Shown in pieces: positions 22,611-39,964 of a stretch of DNA of 64,000 nt. The notes under the pieces were generated by a model. It was not told where the DNA came from, did no database searches, and saw only the letters and a program-made list of their open reading frames with translations. Location of the stretch: positions 13,564,721 through 13,628,720 of the forward strand of contig CM055097.1 of the NCBI GenBank assembly GCA_029204225.1, given 5' to 3'. Numbering within the stretch: position 1 is the first letter of the stretch; every line of letters begins with the position of its first letter. The position numbers were made by a program, and so were the translations under genes. Source of the stretch: Diphasiastrum complanatum. Its lineage: Eukaryota > Streptophyta > Lycopodiopsida > Lycopodiales > Lycopodiaceae.

Positions 22611-23389
22611 TTAGAATTAAAGTAGAATCATTGTGGATCAGCTAAGGAATTGGACCAGTTTATAGCCTGCAGCCATAACTTGCAAGGAGTTGGAAAGAAG
22701 AGGAGATCTCGCGGGTCTGTTCGCGCGCGGAAGAGGAGTCCCCTCTTAGTGTTCTAAGGTGGGTCAGCGGCTGCAAGGAGTGAAGACAGTGCACGGATCA
22801 TCGGATCAGTTTCCATCATGATCAACGATAGAGATCGAACCTCTAGCATTGAATTTGGACCATCGAATCCAAGAGAACCAGTGGCTTGTTTTTAAAAGAG
22901 CCTTGAAGGTGGCAGAAGGGCGTTGAAAGACAAATCAGGCTTCAACTTCAATAGAAATTTTCTTATTGAAAGTTGAGTTGGGTCCAAATTCACTGAAGCT
23001 TGAAGTCTTTTCAAACTGAAGAAATAGTTCAAAAAGTGAAAAACCCCTTAAATCCACCTCCTTTATCCGTTTTGACCCAAACGAAAGGCTATAACCTCCA
23101 AACGACGGGCACCCGGACTGTACCTGCAAGTACGATACAGCAAAACAGAGTGATTGCAGTGGAGATAGTTCTCGGAGTGTGCCAAAAGTGATTTCACCAT
23201 TCTATTGGGCACGTAGTTGGGAGTTGATGACTGAGTGCATTTCGGAAGGTGACGCCGATTTGGCTTTCAAATTTGGGGAAAAGCGGCGAGTGGCCTGGTA
23301 AGGGAAAAAATGCAGGTCAACTTTTAACATCACAGTTGGCCTTGGCATACTGCTTTCAGCCTACGGCAGAAGTTTCAAGCAGTTTTGCG

Positions 23390-24070
23390 ATGGCAAACAT
23401 GGGAGAGTCCATTTTGAGTGAAAGTAGCAAATTGGACGGGATTTACAACTATGCAGTGTGGAAATTCAAAATGAAAAACATACTGATGGAGAAAGATGTG
23501 GGAAGTCATCAGAGTTGATGAGAGAAGACCGTTAAATGAAGCAGATATCAAAGTGTTCGACAAAAAAAAGAGGAGGATCACATCATTACCCACATTTGTG
23601 ATGTTGTTACACCCAAACAAGCATCAATGAGGGATGACCAGAATCAACACAATGAGGGATGAACTGCATTCTATTCTAAGCGCATACGTGATGTGGAGCT
23701 GGTGAACAATGCATTGTGCGGCATTGCAGAACCCTATCAGATGTTTGTGAGCATAATAGCATCAAGAGAAAGATTGCCAACCTTTGACGAGCTCACAGGA
23801 ATCTTGATGCAGAGAGAGCAACGGCGAGAAATGGTGAAAGCTAGACATGAGAATACTGATGATCAGGCACTTGCGACACGCCAAAAACAAGGCAAGGGCA
23901 AGGGCAAGAAGAACTTTAAACAGCAATTTTCCAACTCTCGGGAGGATGAGGGATCTTCCAGTAAGACCAAGAAGAAAGGCAAGTGCTTCCATTGTGGTAA
24001 AAAGGGCCATTGGAAGAGTGAATATCGCAAATTCTTGGCGAAACAAGGCAAGGGGAACCAAAACAAGCAG
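23390..24070 (+). pseudogene. gag: Copia gag, broken, copy 2
   Basis: It starts at the ATG 23390. The first frame ends at 23518 after the shared frameshift, and the zinc-knuckle half is open from 23693. The terminal knuckle Cys is again Tyr. The longer KMKN segment (three more codons than copy 1) is the ancestral form, since copy 3 also has it. Confidence 0.9.
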
Positions 24071-25651
24071 GTAACCTTGTCAATGAGGGTGAGATTGAAG
24101 ACTCTAGCATCTTCATATCTACATTGTCATCTAATCAAGATGATCAAGCGTGGTATATTGACTTGGGAGCCACAAGACACATGACGGGTAACAAGAATTG
24201 GTTCAGTAGCTTGAAAGTTTTGGATAATGGAACGTCCGTTTCACAAGCAACTGGCGATGTGTGCAAGATCAAGGGGATAGGCACCGTTTCAATCCAACTA
24301 CCTGATGGCAAAAGCAAGATGATCAGGGAGGTACTTTACGTACCAGGTTTGAAGAAAAATCTACTTTCTATTGGAGTCATTACTGATCAAAAGTTGAAAG
24401 TAGAATTCACCCATGATCGTTGCTTTGTGAAGGATGTGAACCAAAAGTTCAAAGTTATTGCGGATGGAGTGTGGGAGCCCAATACAAAATTGTACAGGTT
24501 GAATGCTACAATCAACGGGCAACATGGACTCGTATCGTCCATTTCATCGCAAACTGAGTTGTGGCATAAGAGGCTTGGTCACTTGAACTTGGGAAGCCTC
24601 AGTTTGATGAGAAAATTGGAGATGGTAACAAGATTGCCTACCACAGAAGACCACTTGAAATCGATGTGCGATCCATGTGTATATAGGAAGCAGCATCAAG
24701 AGAAGTTCAATAAAGGTGGTGTTGCAAGAGCAAAGAACATCCTGGATTTAATCCACACAGATTTATGCGGGCCTATGAGAACCATGTCCTTAGGTAAAGC
24801 CTTCTATTTCATGACCTTTATTGATGATATGTCACGTAAGACGTGGATCTACTTCTTGAAGAAGAAATCAGATGCATTTGACAATTTCAAGAGCTTCAAA
24901 GCATTGGGAAAAAAATCAGACAGGTAGGAAGATCAAAGTCCTAAGATCAACTAGTGGAGGTGAGTACAAGTCTAATGACTTCAATGATCTTTGTGATCAA
25001 TGTGGGATTAAAAGACAAATTACGCAAGCTCATACTCATGATCTCAATGGTGTAACTGAGCGCAAGAATTGTACGATTGTGGAAAGTGCCAGATCTATGC
25101 TAGCTGAGATGAAACTACCAAAAGATTTGTGGTCAGAAGCATGCAGTACGGCAGTCTATCTTCAAAATAGAAGTCCTACCATTGCCATACCAAAGATAAC
25201 ACTTGAGGAAGCATTAGCGAAGAAGAAGCCAAAGGTGAACCACTTGTGAATATTTGGATGTAAGGCCTTTGTACACATTCCTAAGGAAGAGAGACGTAAA
25301 CTTGATGTGAAAGCTATCAAGTGTATATTCCTAGGATATGATGAACATGTGAAGGGCTATAGATGTTTTGATCCAGTGGAAAACAAAATCCATGTAAGCC
25401 GTGATGTTATGTTTGATGAATCCAAGATGTATGAAGACGAGGATGCTGAGAAGATAGACACATCCAATGGGAAAGATGGTATAGTGAGGATACCTCCTGA
25501 TGATGATCCATTCATTGACCTTCCAAGTGATGAACATGAGGACACATCTCAAGATACTACTACTCAACCCCAAGAGACAGATTGGAGAGGTAGAGACAAA
25601 CCTTTTGGTGCAAGAAGGATTGAAGTTGCAAGTGACAAATGCCAAGGATAA
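24071..25651 (+). pseudogene. pol: Copia protease and integrase, broken, copy 2
   Basis: The stretch 24124-24927 gives an uninterrupted protease-to-integrase segment, including the altered D-L-G motif and the zinc-binding region. The A-run frameshift, the Thr in place of the second catalytic Asp and the TGA before FGCKAF (25247-25249) are the same as in copy 1. Confidence 0.9.
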
Positions 25652-27374
25652 GGATGTACCGTGGGATACATTTTCATCAGGAAGCCGATCACCTGACAGG
25701 AAGCTCCCCAATGGTTTGAGAGATTTTTGGAGAGCCGTGACATGGATGACTTTCCAGGATCATCTAGCCAGAGAGAGCTACAAAGATCAACAAGAGAGAA
25801 GACACAACCTGAAACGTATGAAGCAAATTATGCTCTCTTATCTAGCATTATTCAAAGCAAAGAACCTTCGACTTATGGTGAAGCGAAGGATGATGACATT
25901 TGGGTCAAGGCCATGGGAGAGGAGATGGAGTCAATTGCTAAGCATAGCACATGGGACTTAGTAGAACCACCAGTTGGCAAGAAACCCATTGGTTGAAAAT
26001 GGGTATACATGACTAAGTACCATGCAGATGGAAGTATAGCAAAGCACAAGGCAAGATTGGTGATCAAAGGGTATGCACAAAGTAAAGGCATTGACTATGA
26101 GGAGACCTTTGTGCCAGTATGTAAGTGGAATACTCTACCCCTACTTGTTGCTTTAGCTTCACATTTTGGTTGGCCTTTGCATCAGATGGATGTAAAATCT
26201 GCTTTCAAAAATGGTGAGTTAGAAGAAGAGGTGTTCATGGATCAACCTGAAGGCTTTGTAGCGAAGGGATAGGAAAATAAAGTATGTCACTTGAAGAAAG
26301 CGCTTCATGGTCTTAAACACGCACCACGTGCATGGTATAGCAGGATTGATGCCTACTTTCGTTCAAAGGGGATGGTGAGAACACATTCTGATCCAAATCT
26401 ATACATCTTATGCTTTGATGGTATGATTTTTTTTATTGCTCTTTATGTTGATGACCTGATAATTATGGGAATTAATCAAGAGATGATAGACATGATCAAG
26501 AAAGACCTCATGGAACAATTTGAGATGACAGATCTCAGCCTGATGCATTATTGCCTTGGAGTAGAGGTGTGGCAAAAAGGACACGAAGTGAGTTTAACAC
26601 AAGTGAAGTATGTCAAAGAGTTGCTGCACAGGTTTAGGTTGCATGATTGCAAACCAGTGAATACTCCTATTGAACTAGGTAAAAAGGTTTCTAAGCTTGA
26701 TGAGTCACAGTCATTTGATGCTACGCTGTATAGGCAGTTAGTAGGGAGCTTGATTTACCTTACCACAACTAGACCAGATATATGCTATGTTGTTGGCATT
26801 GTAAGTCAGTTTATGGCAGCACCTACGAAAATGCATTGGAAGGCATCTAAACGCATTTTGCGTTATGTGAAAGGCACTTCAGATTATGGCTTGATTTACA
26901 GGAAGCATGAGGGTTTACCTGAGTTGTGTGGCTATGTGGATGCGGATTGGGGAGGTGACTATGATGATCGTAGATCCACCACATGGTATGTATTCCATTT
27001 CTGTGGTAGTTGCTTTTCCTGGTCTAGTAAGATCCACCACAGAAGCAGAGTATAAGGCAATGTGTAGTGCAACACAGGAAGCTATATGGTTGAGACGAAT
27101 CTTGGAATAAGTTGCCATGAAGCAGAAAAATCCCACAACTGTACATAGCGACAGTCAGAGTGGCATTCAGCTAGCAAAGAATCCAGTGTTCCATGCGAAA
27201 ACCAAACACATTGAGATTCAGTATCACTTTATATGTGAGAGGCTGCTAAGTCGTGAAATTCATGTTGTTCATTGTAGTACGGAAGAACAACTAGCTGATA
27301 TTTTCACTAAGCCACTTGTTGGAGAAAAGTTTGATAAGTTTAGATCAAAGCCTTCTGTACTTAAAGTTTGTTGA
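25652..27374 (+). pseudogene. pol: Copia reverse transcriptase and RNase H, broken, copy 2
   Basis: YVDD is present. The stops at 25994-25996 and 26270-26272 and the RNase H frameshift are shared with copy 1. An additional TAA at 27108-27110 (CAA in copy 1) splits RNase H; copy 3 has the same stop, which groups copies 2 and 3. A short T-run substitution near 26425-26433 is private to this copy. Confidence 0.92.
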
Positions 27375-27428
27375 CTATAAAGCTATGTATATAACTGTAT
27401 AAAAGGTAGACTCTACTTTAAGGGAGAG

Positions 27429-27702
27429 AGTTAAAATTAAAGTAGAATCACTGTGCTACTGTAGTGTGGGTCCTATCAGTTGATAAGGATCAATTGGCCT
27501 CAACACGAGGCAAGTCGACGGGACACTCGTCCCATCAACGGCAACCTGGGTCATGCATGGGTTGCCTGAGTGAAAAACTATATGTACAATGTAATTTCAT
27601 TTTGAGAAATATAGTTGCTATGTGAGCTTGCTCTGGAGAGTGTTTTCTGTCTATGTCACTGTGTAGCATGATCTGTGTTCCTGTTTGAAGCAAATTCTAA
27701 GT
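27429..27702 (+). repeat. Copia 3' LTR, copy 2
   Basis: Follows the purine tract AAGGGAGAG and ends at the right target-site repeat; nearly identical to 7784-8057. Confidence 0.75.
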
Positions 27703-28682
27703 GGCTAAGCATAGTTGACGTGACAACTTATGCCATGTACTTCAGATACAAGTTGTTATCGTTTACGAATAATATTGAGATATCGAGAATATCGAACTTG
27801 GTGGCCAATATTTCTAAGTGTGAAAGCTTAATTTGAAAAACTTATTGGTGATGCTCAATTAACGAGATCTAACAACCGGTCCAAAAAACAAGACCCATGA
27901 TCGACTGAAAATGTCAAATAAATGTAGTTTGACAAGAGATCAAAAAAGTATTATCCCTAATCAATGTGTTGTTATGAGAGCAATTGACACCACATATAAG
28001 CCTAATGACTTCACCAACTCAGGCATGGATAACACTTCAACGTACATTTGAAACTTTCTTTTTATAAATTATGCTTTTATTCTTGAAAAAAGAATTCCCA
28101 TAAGAAAAAGACGACGAACTTTTTGACAAAAATCAAGAAAATCCGATCGGTCTAAAACTAGCAAAGGCGGTAGCTAACAACACAACATATGTTTAAGGGC
28201 ATTGATTTTACGATGTTTTCTATTCAACAACATACAAAAATAGTAAATGTTTTTCTATTTCGTCAAAAACCCACATCTATCGGGGCCATCCATCTTTTGC
28301 ATACAAAAGCATAATCGTATATGTGACAAAACTAATATTAAAAACATACATGGAATAATGAATACCTTATATTTTGTAAGGTTGCACAATTTTATTTTAA
28401 AAAAATTGCATAAGCTACTCACCACCATATGCATTAATTTTAGAAAAGCCAACAAAAGCGTTAATCTTAGACTTACTATTTCTAAAAGATCTCAAAAGAT
28501 ACTTATCATCTCTATGAACACGAGCCTAAATCTCAAACTAATGATTTTTGGAAAGGCGACAACTTATTGCATATGAGCTTAAGGACTCACCCCTTTACAT
28601 AAATAATGCCTAAAGTTGTTGCTCTCTCTCAGATTTCCTCAAATGGTGTGTCTCTTCTCTCACTGTACCAGCTGAGCTAGCT
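27703..28682. repeat. Block X right flank and block P copy (unit 2)
   Basis: Matches 8058-9029. The P part (from about 28145) is a copied 2OGD upstream region leading to the deleted gene at 28683. Confidence 0.7.
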
Positions 28683-28864
28683 ATGGTGCCCAATGTACCA
28701 GCAAATGATGAAATTATTTTGTAGTAGACCCTAGCTAGTTAATTGATGTTATATCTACTTGTTTGTGCTTTGGAGGTGACGAGCAAGGATCTTTTTCCGA
28801 GTGTAGTCCATAGGGTGGTAAAAAACAACAACAAGTGTCGCTCATCAATCACCTTTATAAAGGT
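28683..28864 (+). pseudogene. Internally deleted 2OGD, unit 2
   Basis: Same exon 1 head / intron 2 end / exon 3 head fusion as at 9030, with a 13-codon frame. The exon 3 His that would bind iron is still encoded here, but exon 2 is absent. Confidence 0.88.
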
Positions 28865-32363
<3,499 letters not shown>

Positions 32364-32364
32364 T

Positions 32365-32398
<34 letters not shown>

Positions 32399-32421
32399 TG
32401 TGTGTGTGTGTGTGTGTGTGT
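32364..32421. repeat. Compound AG/GT microsatellite
   Basis: Equivalent of 12680-12737, with slightly different AG and GT counts. Confidence 0.95.
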
Positions 32422-34160
32422 AAAGTCGTCGAACGAAGAAGCAGATCGGTCTAGAAAATAGCAAAGGTGATAGCGAACAACACAACAGATGTTTAAGGTC
32501 ATTGATTTTACGATGTCTTTTATTCAACAACATACAATTATAGGAAGTGTTTTTCTAGGAAAGAAGTAAGTGCAACAATTCCATTGGTAATTTGTTGTTG
32601 CATTGTTCTTAGAGTATCTTGTCACAAAGTGAGTAGCATTATTTGTGGAGTTGTTAGTGTATATATTATTGTGGTTTTTTATTTATTTTTTCCTTTTTAA
32701 AACCGATGTGGCTATTTAAAACTTTCACTTTATAGGCATTGTGCTAGTTTGGACTTTTGTTTGCGAAATGTGAGTGAGGAAATAAAAGAAAAATAAGAAA
32801 GATAAAATGAAACGAAGGGTGAAAAACAAGAAAATAAAAGTGAGTTTTTCAATGCTTTTTGTGGACTTCTAAATTCTTGTATTTTATTTTCTTCAAATAG
32901 TTTTTTTTTTTTGAAAGATACAGATGATAGTTACATGCTTCATGAATCCTTCTCAAGTTGTTTTCCCTTCGAATCTTCGGCATCTCGGACGAGTCGGAAC
33001 CACAATGAGCTGCACGTGGTGGATTGCGAGTGGATTGGGCCGAACATTGGGTGCATATTTTTCAGGAATCCCGTCGTATACCATTGTTCCAACCTCACGA
33101 TATTGACAAAACATGTTGCCAATAGGCAATGGTAGGTTCAGCATAGAGGGATTTGATCCTCGATGGTCGCCATCTTGAAGGCTTTATTGGGGTTGAAGTA
33201 GTACTCGCCAAAGTATAAATCCCATCTGATATCCACTTAACAGGCAGTCAGAAGCGTCTCCACGTTATAGTAGGCTTCCAGAACAATGGGATCTAGAGAA
33301 TTAGTCGCGTCAGTCATGAACCGATTGAGGGCCCTGGTGAAGTCGACCGTTATTTTCCAACCCTGTTCAAACTTTATTAGTGGCCAATTGTAGGCCCCGA
33401 CGCTCATCCTAGGAGTCTTCAATGTCGTCTATGATCATCTGCGGGGCATGGGTTGATAAGCTGGGTCTGCCTTTAAGGTCGTCGAAGCTGTGAGATATTC
33501 CTTAATGAGCTTGGGGCATGAGCACCGCCTTTCACCATTCTGGTGGAGGGTCCAGAAAGGCCAGGACATTGGCCAGTGTTAGCTTGAGGGGATCGTCGAG
33601 CTTTTTGGGTAACTTGTGCCGTCTCTTGTCTTGACGTCGGGATACTTTTTGACAAAGAGGGTCGGCTACTCTGAATCAGGTACTGAAAAGACCTTCTGGT
33701 ACCAGTGCTGATGCACAGCTACAGGATCAATGCGAGTGTCGTTAGTGCTTCAAGAAGGGTAGTGGTGGTGGTATGGCAATGATTAATGTGCTCTACCAAT
33801 GCGCCTGATGGCTTCTCTACTCCTACTGGCTTGTATTCCGACGCGTACCGTACCCACGTGTGTTGTACATAAACAACTTTCTTTCTAATTAATGCAGTTG
33901 TTATGTAAATAAGCATATATGAGCATTTTCTCATGTTTTAGGTTTATATGTGAAGCTTGTGATATTTCAATGATTAAGAACAATCATTGATGTGCTTATC
34001 TATTTGTGGATATGGTGAAAATTACATTGAATGGATTTTCCCAAGTTTACCAAAACATGGTGATAACTTTTAAGGTAAAAAACGTATTTCATAATTTGCC
34101 AAAGCCTATTCAATGGGCACGAAGAATGTTTAGAAAAAGGCCCACTAAGTTCGTACAGCT
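32422..34160 (-). pseudogene. Spacer and block K copy 2 in B monomer of unit 2
   Basis: The spacer 32422-32769 has no gene. From 32770 a shortened K copy (same deletion as in unit 1) has open minus-strand stretches 32940-33122 and 33237-33422 in one frame. Confidence 0.5.
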
Positions 34161-34189
34161 AGAGAGAGAGAGAGAGAGAGAGAGAGAGG
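34161..34189. repeat. AG microsatellite, (AG)~14
   Basis: Equivalent of 14476-14501, one or two units longer; between antisense K and the 2OGD upstream block. Confidence 0.9.
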
Positions 34190-34756
34190 CCGTCGAACGA
34201 AGAAGCAGATCGGTCTAAAAAATAGCAAAGGCGGTAGCGAACAACACAACATATGTTTAAGGTCATTGATTTTACGATGTTTTCTATTCAACAACATACA
34301 AAAATAGTAAGTGTTTTTCTATCTGGCCAAAAACCCACATCTGTGGGCCATCCATCTTTTGCATACAAACATTTTCATGTAAGCATAATTGTATACGCGA
34401 CAAAAATAATATTAAAAACATACATGGAATAATAAATACCTTATGTTTTGTAAGGTTGCACGATTTTGTTTTAAAAAAATTGCATAAGCTACTCACCACC
34501 ATATGCATTAATTTTAGAAAAGCCAAGAAAAGCGTAAATCTTAGACTTACTATTTCTAAAAGATCTCATAAGATACTTATCATCTCTATGAACACGAGCC
34601 TAAATCTCAAACTAATGATTTTTGGGAAGGCGACAACTTAATGCATATGAGCTTAAGGCCTCACCCCTTTACATAAATAATGCCTAAAGTTGTTGCTCTC
34701 TCCCAGATTACCTCAAGTGGTGTGTCTCTTCTCTCACTGTACCAGCTGAGCTAGCT
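34190..34756 (+). promoter_or_regulatory. Upstream region (block P) of the complete 2OGD, unit 2
   Basis: Copy of 14502-15069 with few differences; the TATA-like stretch is at about 34671-34681. Confidence 0.4.
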
Positions 34757-37422
34757 ATGGCGCCCAATGTACCAGCACATGATGATGCGCTCTATAATTC
34801 CCATGCCTCCTCATCGTTTCTTCTTAGTCACCACCGCCCATCCACACCCAGACGCACTCCACCTCCCTCGCATCATGCTCAGCAACAACATCCATGTCAC
34901 ATGGACTCGTCCCAGCTCGTAGCCCACGATCAGTTTTTCACACAAGGCGCCGAGATGCTTCCTTTAGTTGATCTAGGATTGCTCTGCCACGCAGATAAAG
35001 CTGAAGTGCAGAAGCTAGTGATGGCGGTCAAAGAGTGGGGATTTTTTGAAGTAGCTAACTCTGGTGTGCCTCTCAAGCTGCTCAGTGAAATTGAGGAGCA
35101 GGTATCCCATGTATTTGCTCTTCCACTTGAAGCCAAGACCAGGGCTGAACCTGCTGCAGGAAGCTTTCATGGTTACCTTACCAAGTCATCAGGGGAAGAT
35201 GGTAAGATGCTGCAATTAAGCGAAGCTCTTCGGCTTCCTTTAAACCCGCAGCATAGGTCGGACATGATAATTCAGTTCTGGCCAGAGGGTAATGAGGCAT
35301 TCAGGTAGCCCATCTTTAATCTCCGACTCAGATGTCCGAAGCTTAATAGATCATCTACTAATAAGTGTTAACCTCAATTTGCAGAGCAAATATTCTAGTG
35401 CGGATTAATATTGCCTATGACGTTATCAGTAGGGTTCGCTGAGTGTAAGAGATTGGGCAGCGGGAGGCATAAATAGCATAGTCGCCACCAGCACAAGCAA
35501 GTAAAATCTACTGAGAATTATTCCACCTGTACTCATGCGATTCAAATCTTTGTCACCTGCATTAGCAATAGAGATCACACAAAAGCCTTGCTGCAACACA
35601 AGTCATTGAGGCGCCCACATGCAACCTGCTGCATGAAAAAACAGATAGAGAACTTATTCCTATCAGAGATTCACAACATAGAAGTTGGAAGGAAAAACTC
35701 TGAGTGTGATGAACAAGTCTTATCACATATTCGTAGAAAATTAACCATATGAATGTATAAAGAGATTTGGCTTTCCTTTTTCTCCACAATTATTTTTTCT
35801 CTAAGCAACCTTTTAGTCATTTCATAAATCACTTCTATCTATCTATCTTTAATCTACTTCCTTAGGTAAAAGTGGCGCATGATTTCGCGCTTACTGTCCA
35901 CGTCGATATTGACAGTTCCATGTTCAGTTCACTCTGTAAATAATAAAGAAAAAAGTCTTTGATAATAGTCCACAATAGATATTCGTTGACATTGGACAGT
36001 GTTTAGTGAATGCTGGCCCGTTTGTTAAGAGGTTGAAGTTCACATTTTTCTAGCACTAAGAGTGTTGTTGACGTCTTTTGAATTTGCAGTTCTGTGGTTG
36101 AGAAGTATATTGCAGCTGTTGACACGGTTCTCCTGCAGCTTTTAAAAAGTTTAGCTTTGGGACTAGGACTGGATCCTCTGCAATTTACGCGTAATCTGTC
36201 CAACGATGCGAATTTTTCAGCATTGCGTATGAATATTTATCCTGCTTCTTCTCAGTCATCGCCAACTCTAGGCTTGGTAGCTCATTCCGATGCTTCGATT
36301 CTGACGATTCTGCATCAGAGCAGCGTGGCTGGATTGCAGATTCGAAAGGATGAGAAATGGATTGCCATAAAACCGCGGCTGGGTTTCTTTGTTGTGAACG
36401 TGGGAGATATGCTGCAGGTCTGCCTTGACTATATATGACAACTTTCTTAATTACTCACCAACTTTCATGTGTTTTGCACTTGAATGCTGTTGATCCATGT
36501 TAATTATGTTTGATACCATACACGCTGGTGCTAGGGGCCAAGTGCAGACCTCAAAATCATAAATATCACAATGCTCAAACTCTCAATCAAAGGGGTGAGG
36601 CATGAAAGTTCAAGTGTGCAACCATTCATTTCCATCGTATTCCTGAGTTAATCCATGTTAACTTCATTGACTATCATATGCGGCAACAAACCAAAATAGT
36701 AGAAGGAAACTAGAAGGGTAGACAGAAGCGTCGTTAATGTCACAAGGTAAGAGAGAGAGAGAGACGAGAGATCACGAACGTTCGCAACGAGGAAGGGCGA
36801 ACTTGATGAAAAAAAGACAGGAAATGACTCTAACATTGTGAGCAGCAAAATAATCATTTCGTTAATTAAGCTTGATCACTTTCACCAACTATAATTTGTC
36901 AACATAGAAATGACTAACCCCAATATTATATTTTGGTCACAGAGAGATTGGTCATGTGTAACAAACCTGTGAATGATCGATACTATGATGTAGTTAGATT
37001 TATCTACTATATACTCATGATCCTTCATAATTGTAAGTTGCAAAGATGATATCATTTTGTAATAGACCCTGGCTAGTTAATTGATGTTAGATCTACCTGT
37101 TTGTGCTTTGTAGGTGATGAGCAATGATCTTTTTCCGAGTGTAGTCCATAGGGTGGTAAAAAACAACAACAAATGTCGCTCATCAGTCGCCTTTATAAAG
37201 GTAACTCATCCAGAATTTATAGTGGGACCAGTACCAGAACTTGTCTCACAGCAGCAGCGAACATCACCGTATCACCCATTTACAGCGGAAGAGTACTATA
37301 CAAGTATGACTTCTCATGGACTTCTAGATGGCAAGTCTAACCTTGACAGATTCAGAATCAGTCCTACTGTAGAACATCAACGTATCACCCATTTACAGCG
37401 GAAGAGTACTATACAAGTATGA
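34757..37422 (+). CDS. 2-oxoglutarate/Fe(II)-dependent dioxygenase, 3 exons, unit 2
   Basis: Exons are 34757-35304, 36090-36417 and 37114-37422, at a constant 19687-bp offset from the unit 1 gene. Splice sites and phases are the same. The 394-residue product appears identical; the only exon difference I see is synonymous (G at 15555, A at 35242, a Leu codon). Catalytic H248, D250, H304, R314 and S316 are retained. The 113-bp 3' tandem duplication is also present, so it predates the unit duplication. Whether both copies are expressed cannot be told from sequence; upstream and intron sequences are nearly the same, so regulation should be similar. Confidence 0.88.
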
Positions 37423-37485
37423 GTTCTCATAGACTTCTAGATGGCAAGTCTAACCTTGACAGATCCAGAATCAGTCCTAGCTGAC
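37260..37485 (+). repeat. 113-bp tandem duplication at the 2OGD 3' end, unit 2
   Basis: Same duplication as 17573-17798, fixing a frameshifted C-terminus in this copy as well. Confidence 0.92.
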
Positions 37486-38540
37486 GAAGATATTTGAAAA
37501 ATGGTGATGAACAATGACAACATCATTGCATTGACAGAGAATGAGAAGAAGAAACGGAATCATATGCATGTGCATTGTGTTACACTAATCAAAGAATGGC
37601 AAAAGCATCGCAGATGCATTTAAGAAGCTAATATCATGAAAAAATCTTGTTGGTGCTTGTTATAAACATACATATATGCTAATATTTGTGCATATTTAGA
37701 CTTTGAGAAATTGCTCAAGGTTGTAAAGAGGTTCAAGTAATATGCAAACTTTTGTTTATTGTCCAGTTTTGATGTCTCCCTTTGGTTGATGCATGCAAAT
37801 TTCCTCGTTCAAGTAAATATCTAGGAAATCTTAAAGTCTATTCAATGAACCTCCTACTACAAGAAGTCAAATGCTTTCCAAAACTATTCTTGAGCATATT
37901 TTAAAAAGATGCCAAAACATGGGTGTGAGGGTGGTCATCAACGCAAGGCATTCGTGCATCAACTGACATCGACTATGCCTCAAAGTTATTCTTCATATAA
38001 TCCTTGGAATTAGGGTCCTTTTTTAATTTGAGGACTCATATAGCGTTGTTGAAGGAAAAAATTCATACCTTGATATAGCCCCAGTATACTAGAGAATTGA
38101 GTTTTGTCAGACTCCTTTTTGAACTCAACCTACCTTCAAACAACAATAAACAATGCATAGATTGATCTCAAAACTTAAGCTTTATTCAATTCTTAGCAAG
38201 CAAGTAGCTTCCACCAAAACAACATTAAAGAGCTGGCTGCCTTGTCTCCACCTAACCTTCACTGCGTAGAATGTGATAAGGAATGTCTCCTCTCTAGGCT
38301 CACTTATGCATACCCTATCTGTTCCCGATTAGAGTTTCAAACTAGAAATGCCACAGAGGATGAGAAAAGAATTCTATTCAAGTAAAACAATATTGTTTTT
38401 TTTCTAGCCCACACCACTCCCAAGTCGTACACCATTCCCAATCATATAACCAGCTCGTGTACAGTTATGGTTAAGCAAAAAAAAATTGTACTCATGGTCA
38501 CGTTCTGTTAACAAATATGATTTTGAATGTATATTCTCTC
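37423..38540 (+). other. 2OGD downstream region, unit 2, no gene seen
   Basis: Equivalent of 17736-18853, with scattered substitutions; no coding signal. Confidence 0.5.
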
Positions 38541-38663
38541 TTGACATTTGAAATCAATATGAGCGTCATCTTGAAATCAAAAACAAAATATGAGTCCCAT
38601 CTTGGCATTGAAAACAAAATCCAAGCGCCACCTTGACATTGAAATCAAAATATCAGTGCCATC
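38541..38663. repeat. 31-bp minisatellite, unit 2
   Basis: Equivalent of 18854-18976. Confidence 0.8.
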
Positions 38664-38669
38664 TCCTAT

Positions 38670-39773
38670 TTGAATATGGAGGGGATCACCATTATGGAAG
38701 CATTCATGAAAATTGGTTATTTTCCATCAGGTAAGAATATATTTGCATTCAAATATTTTTATAGTATTTCTGTTATGAATACTATGAACGTTGTGACTGG
38801 TTTTGTGCTTTTCAAGATCACGACTTTGTGTCGTTTTCATATGGACATTCCTATTGACTTGGCACCTTCATAAAACAGAGGAGTCAAAGGATCAACGATA
38901 TCTCTGTTGAAAAAGTTTTACATCATATGAGTGAAGGAAAAAAGGATTTGGATTTGTGGACAGATGGGCCTTTGTATCCTCAAGGTCCTAATACCCTCCT
39001 ACATCATCTTGTCTTATCCTCAACAACTCAATTAGTCATATGGATATGCAATGGGCATAATGGTTCCTTGGGATATTCTGAATCATTACAAAATTATTTA
39101 AATACATTTTCAATGCAGAGGATTCAGTTCTTGGAGAGTACTCAAATCAGGTGTATGTCCTCTTACTATCATGAGAGAGAGAATGTAATACAAAGGTTGA
39201 TGTAAGAAAATCATGAATCATTAGAAAAAGTTATTTCAGATATTAGAATAGAATCTGAATAGATGTAAGTAATATTGCATTCTATTCATTCGGATAATAT
39301 GCAATTACTGAAAGATGTGGAACTATTGACAAAGAAGTCTAAAAACTACGAACAAAAGCGACAATCTTGAAGGGATATTCAAAATCTCTCAAGAGGAGGT
39401 TATTGGAACAGAAGGAGCCGTGCATTTAGTTACGTTTTTGGGTTGGGCTGATTCTCTTCTTGGATTTTGGTTTTTCGCTTATCTAGGCATCACCGGCTCT
39501 AGATCTTCTCCTCTTGAGGTTGATCTTCTCAAGGGAGGTGAACAATGGAAAGGAAACCTACCTAATGGATCCTAATGATCTCTTTCAAAGGGAATTTACT
39601 AACACCTATTTTGCTTGAGTGTGATTTTGTGGATTAGTTGGATGAAGGAAAGTGCTAAAGATCATTCAAGAATGTCATAGCAAACAACAAACAAGCATTC
39701 ATCGTCTACAATCAATCATACACAAGAAAATAGGAGTAATCCACACAAAAAGCAAGAATAGTAGGAGTAGATA
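38670..39773 (+). pseudogene. Block T in B monomer of unit 2: degraded coding-like region
   Basis: Open stretches 38670-38873 and 38927-39205 match those at 18983 and 19240; the same downstream stops are present. Unknown product. Confidence 0.35.
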
Positions 39774-39791
39774 CTCTCTCTCTCTCTCTCT
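39774..39791. repeat. CT microsatellite, (CT)9, unit 2/unit 3 boundary
   Basis: Same length as at 20095-20112, showing that the B-to-A boundary tract stays short while the A-to-B tract is long. Confidence 0.93.
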
Positions 39792-39964
39792 TCTCAAGGA
39801 AAAGTGATTACAAAATGGTGTCACATCCCTCTTTATGAACAAAGCTAGGGTTAGGGATTTTGGTGCACCCAAAACCATGTGCCATAAGAACTTGACTTTA
39901 TATAAAGTTTTAAACCAAATTGCATTTTAAACTATTTGGGTCATTTTTCATTTTAGGCCCATTT

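Larger units (their letters stand above)
22611..27700 (+). mobile_element. Defective Ty1/copia LTR retrotransposon, copy 2
   Basis: Same insertion site, flanking repeats, missing 5' LTR and shared lesions as copy 1, so it arose by duplication of the surrounding DNA, not by a new transposition. It keeps the three gag codons that copy 1 lost. The leader is 22611-23389 and the 3' LTR 27429-27702. Confidence 0.95.
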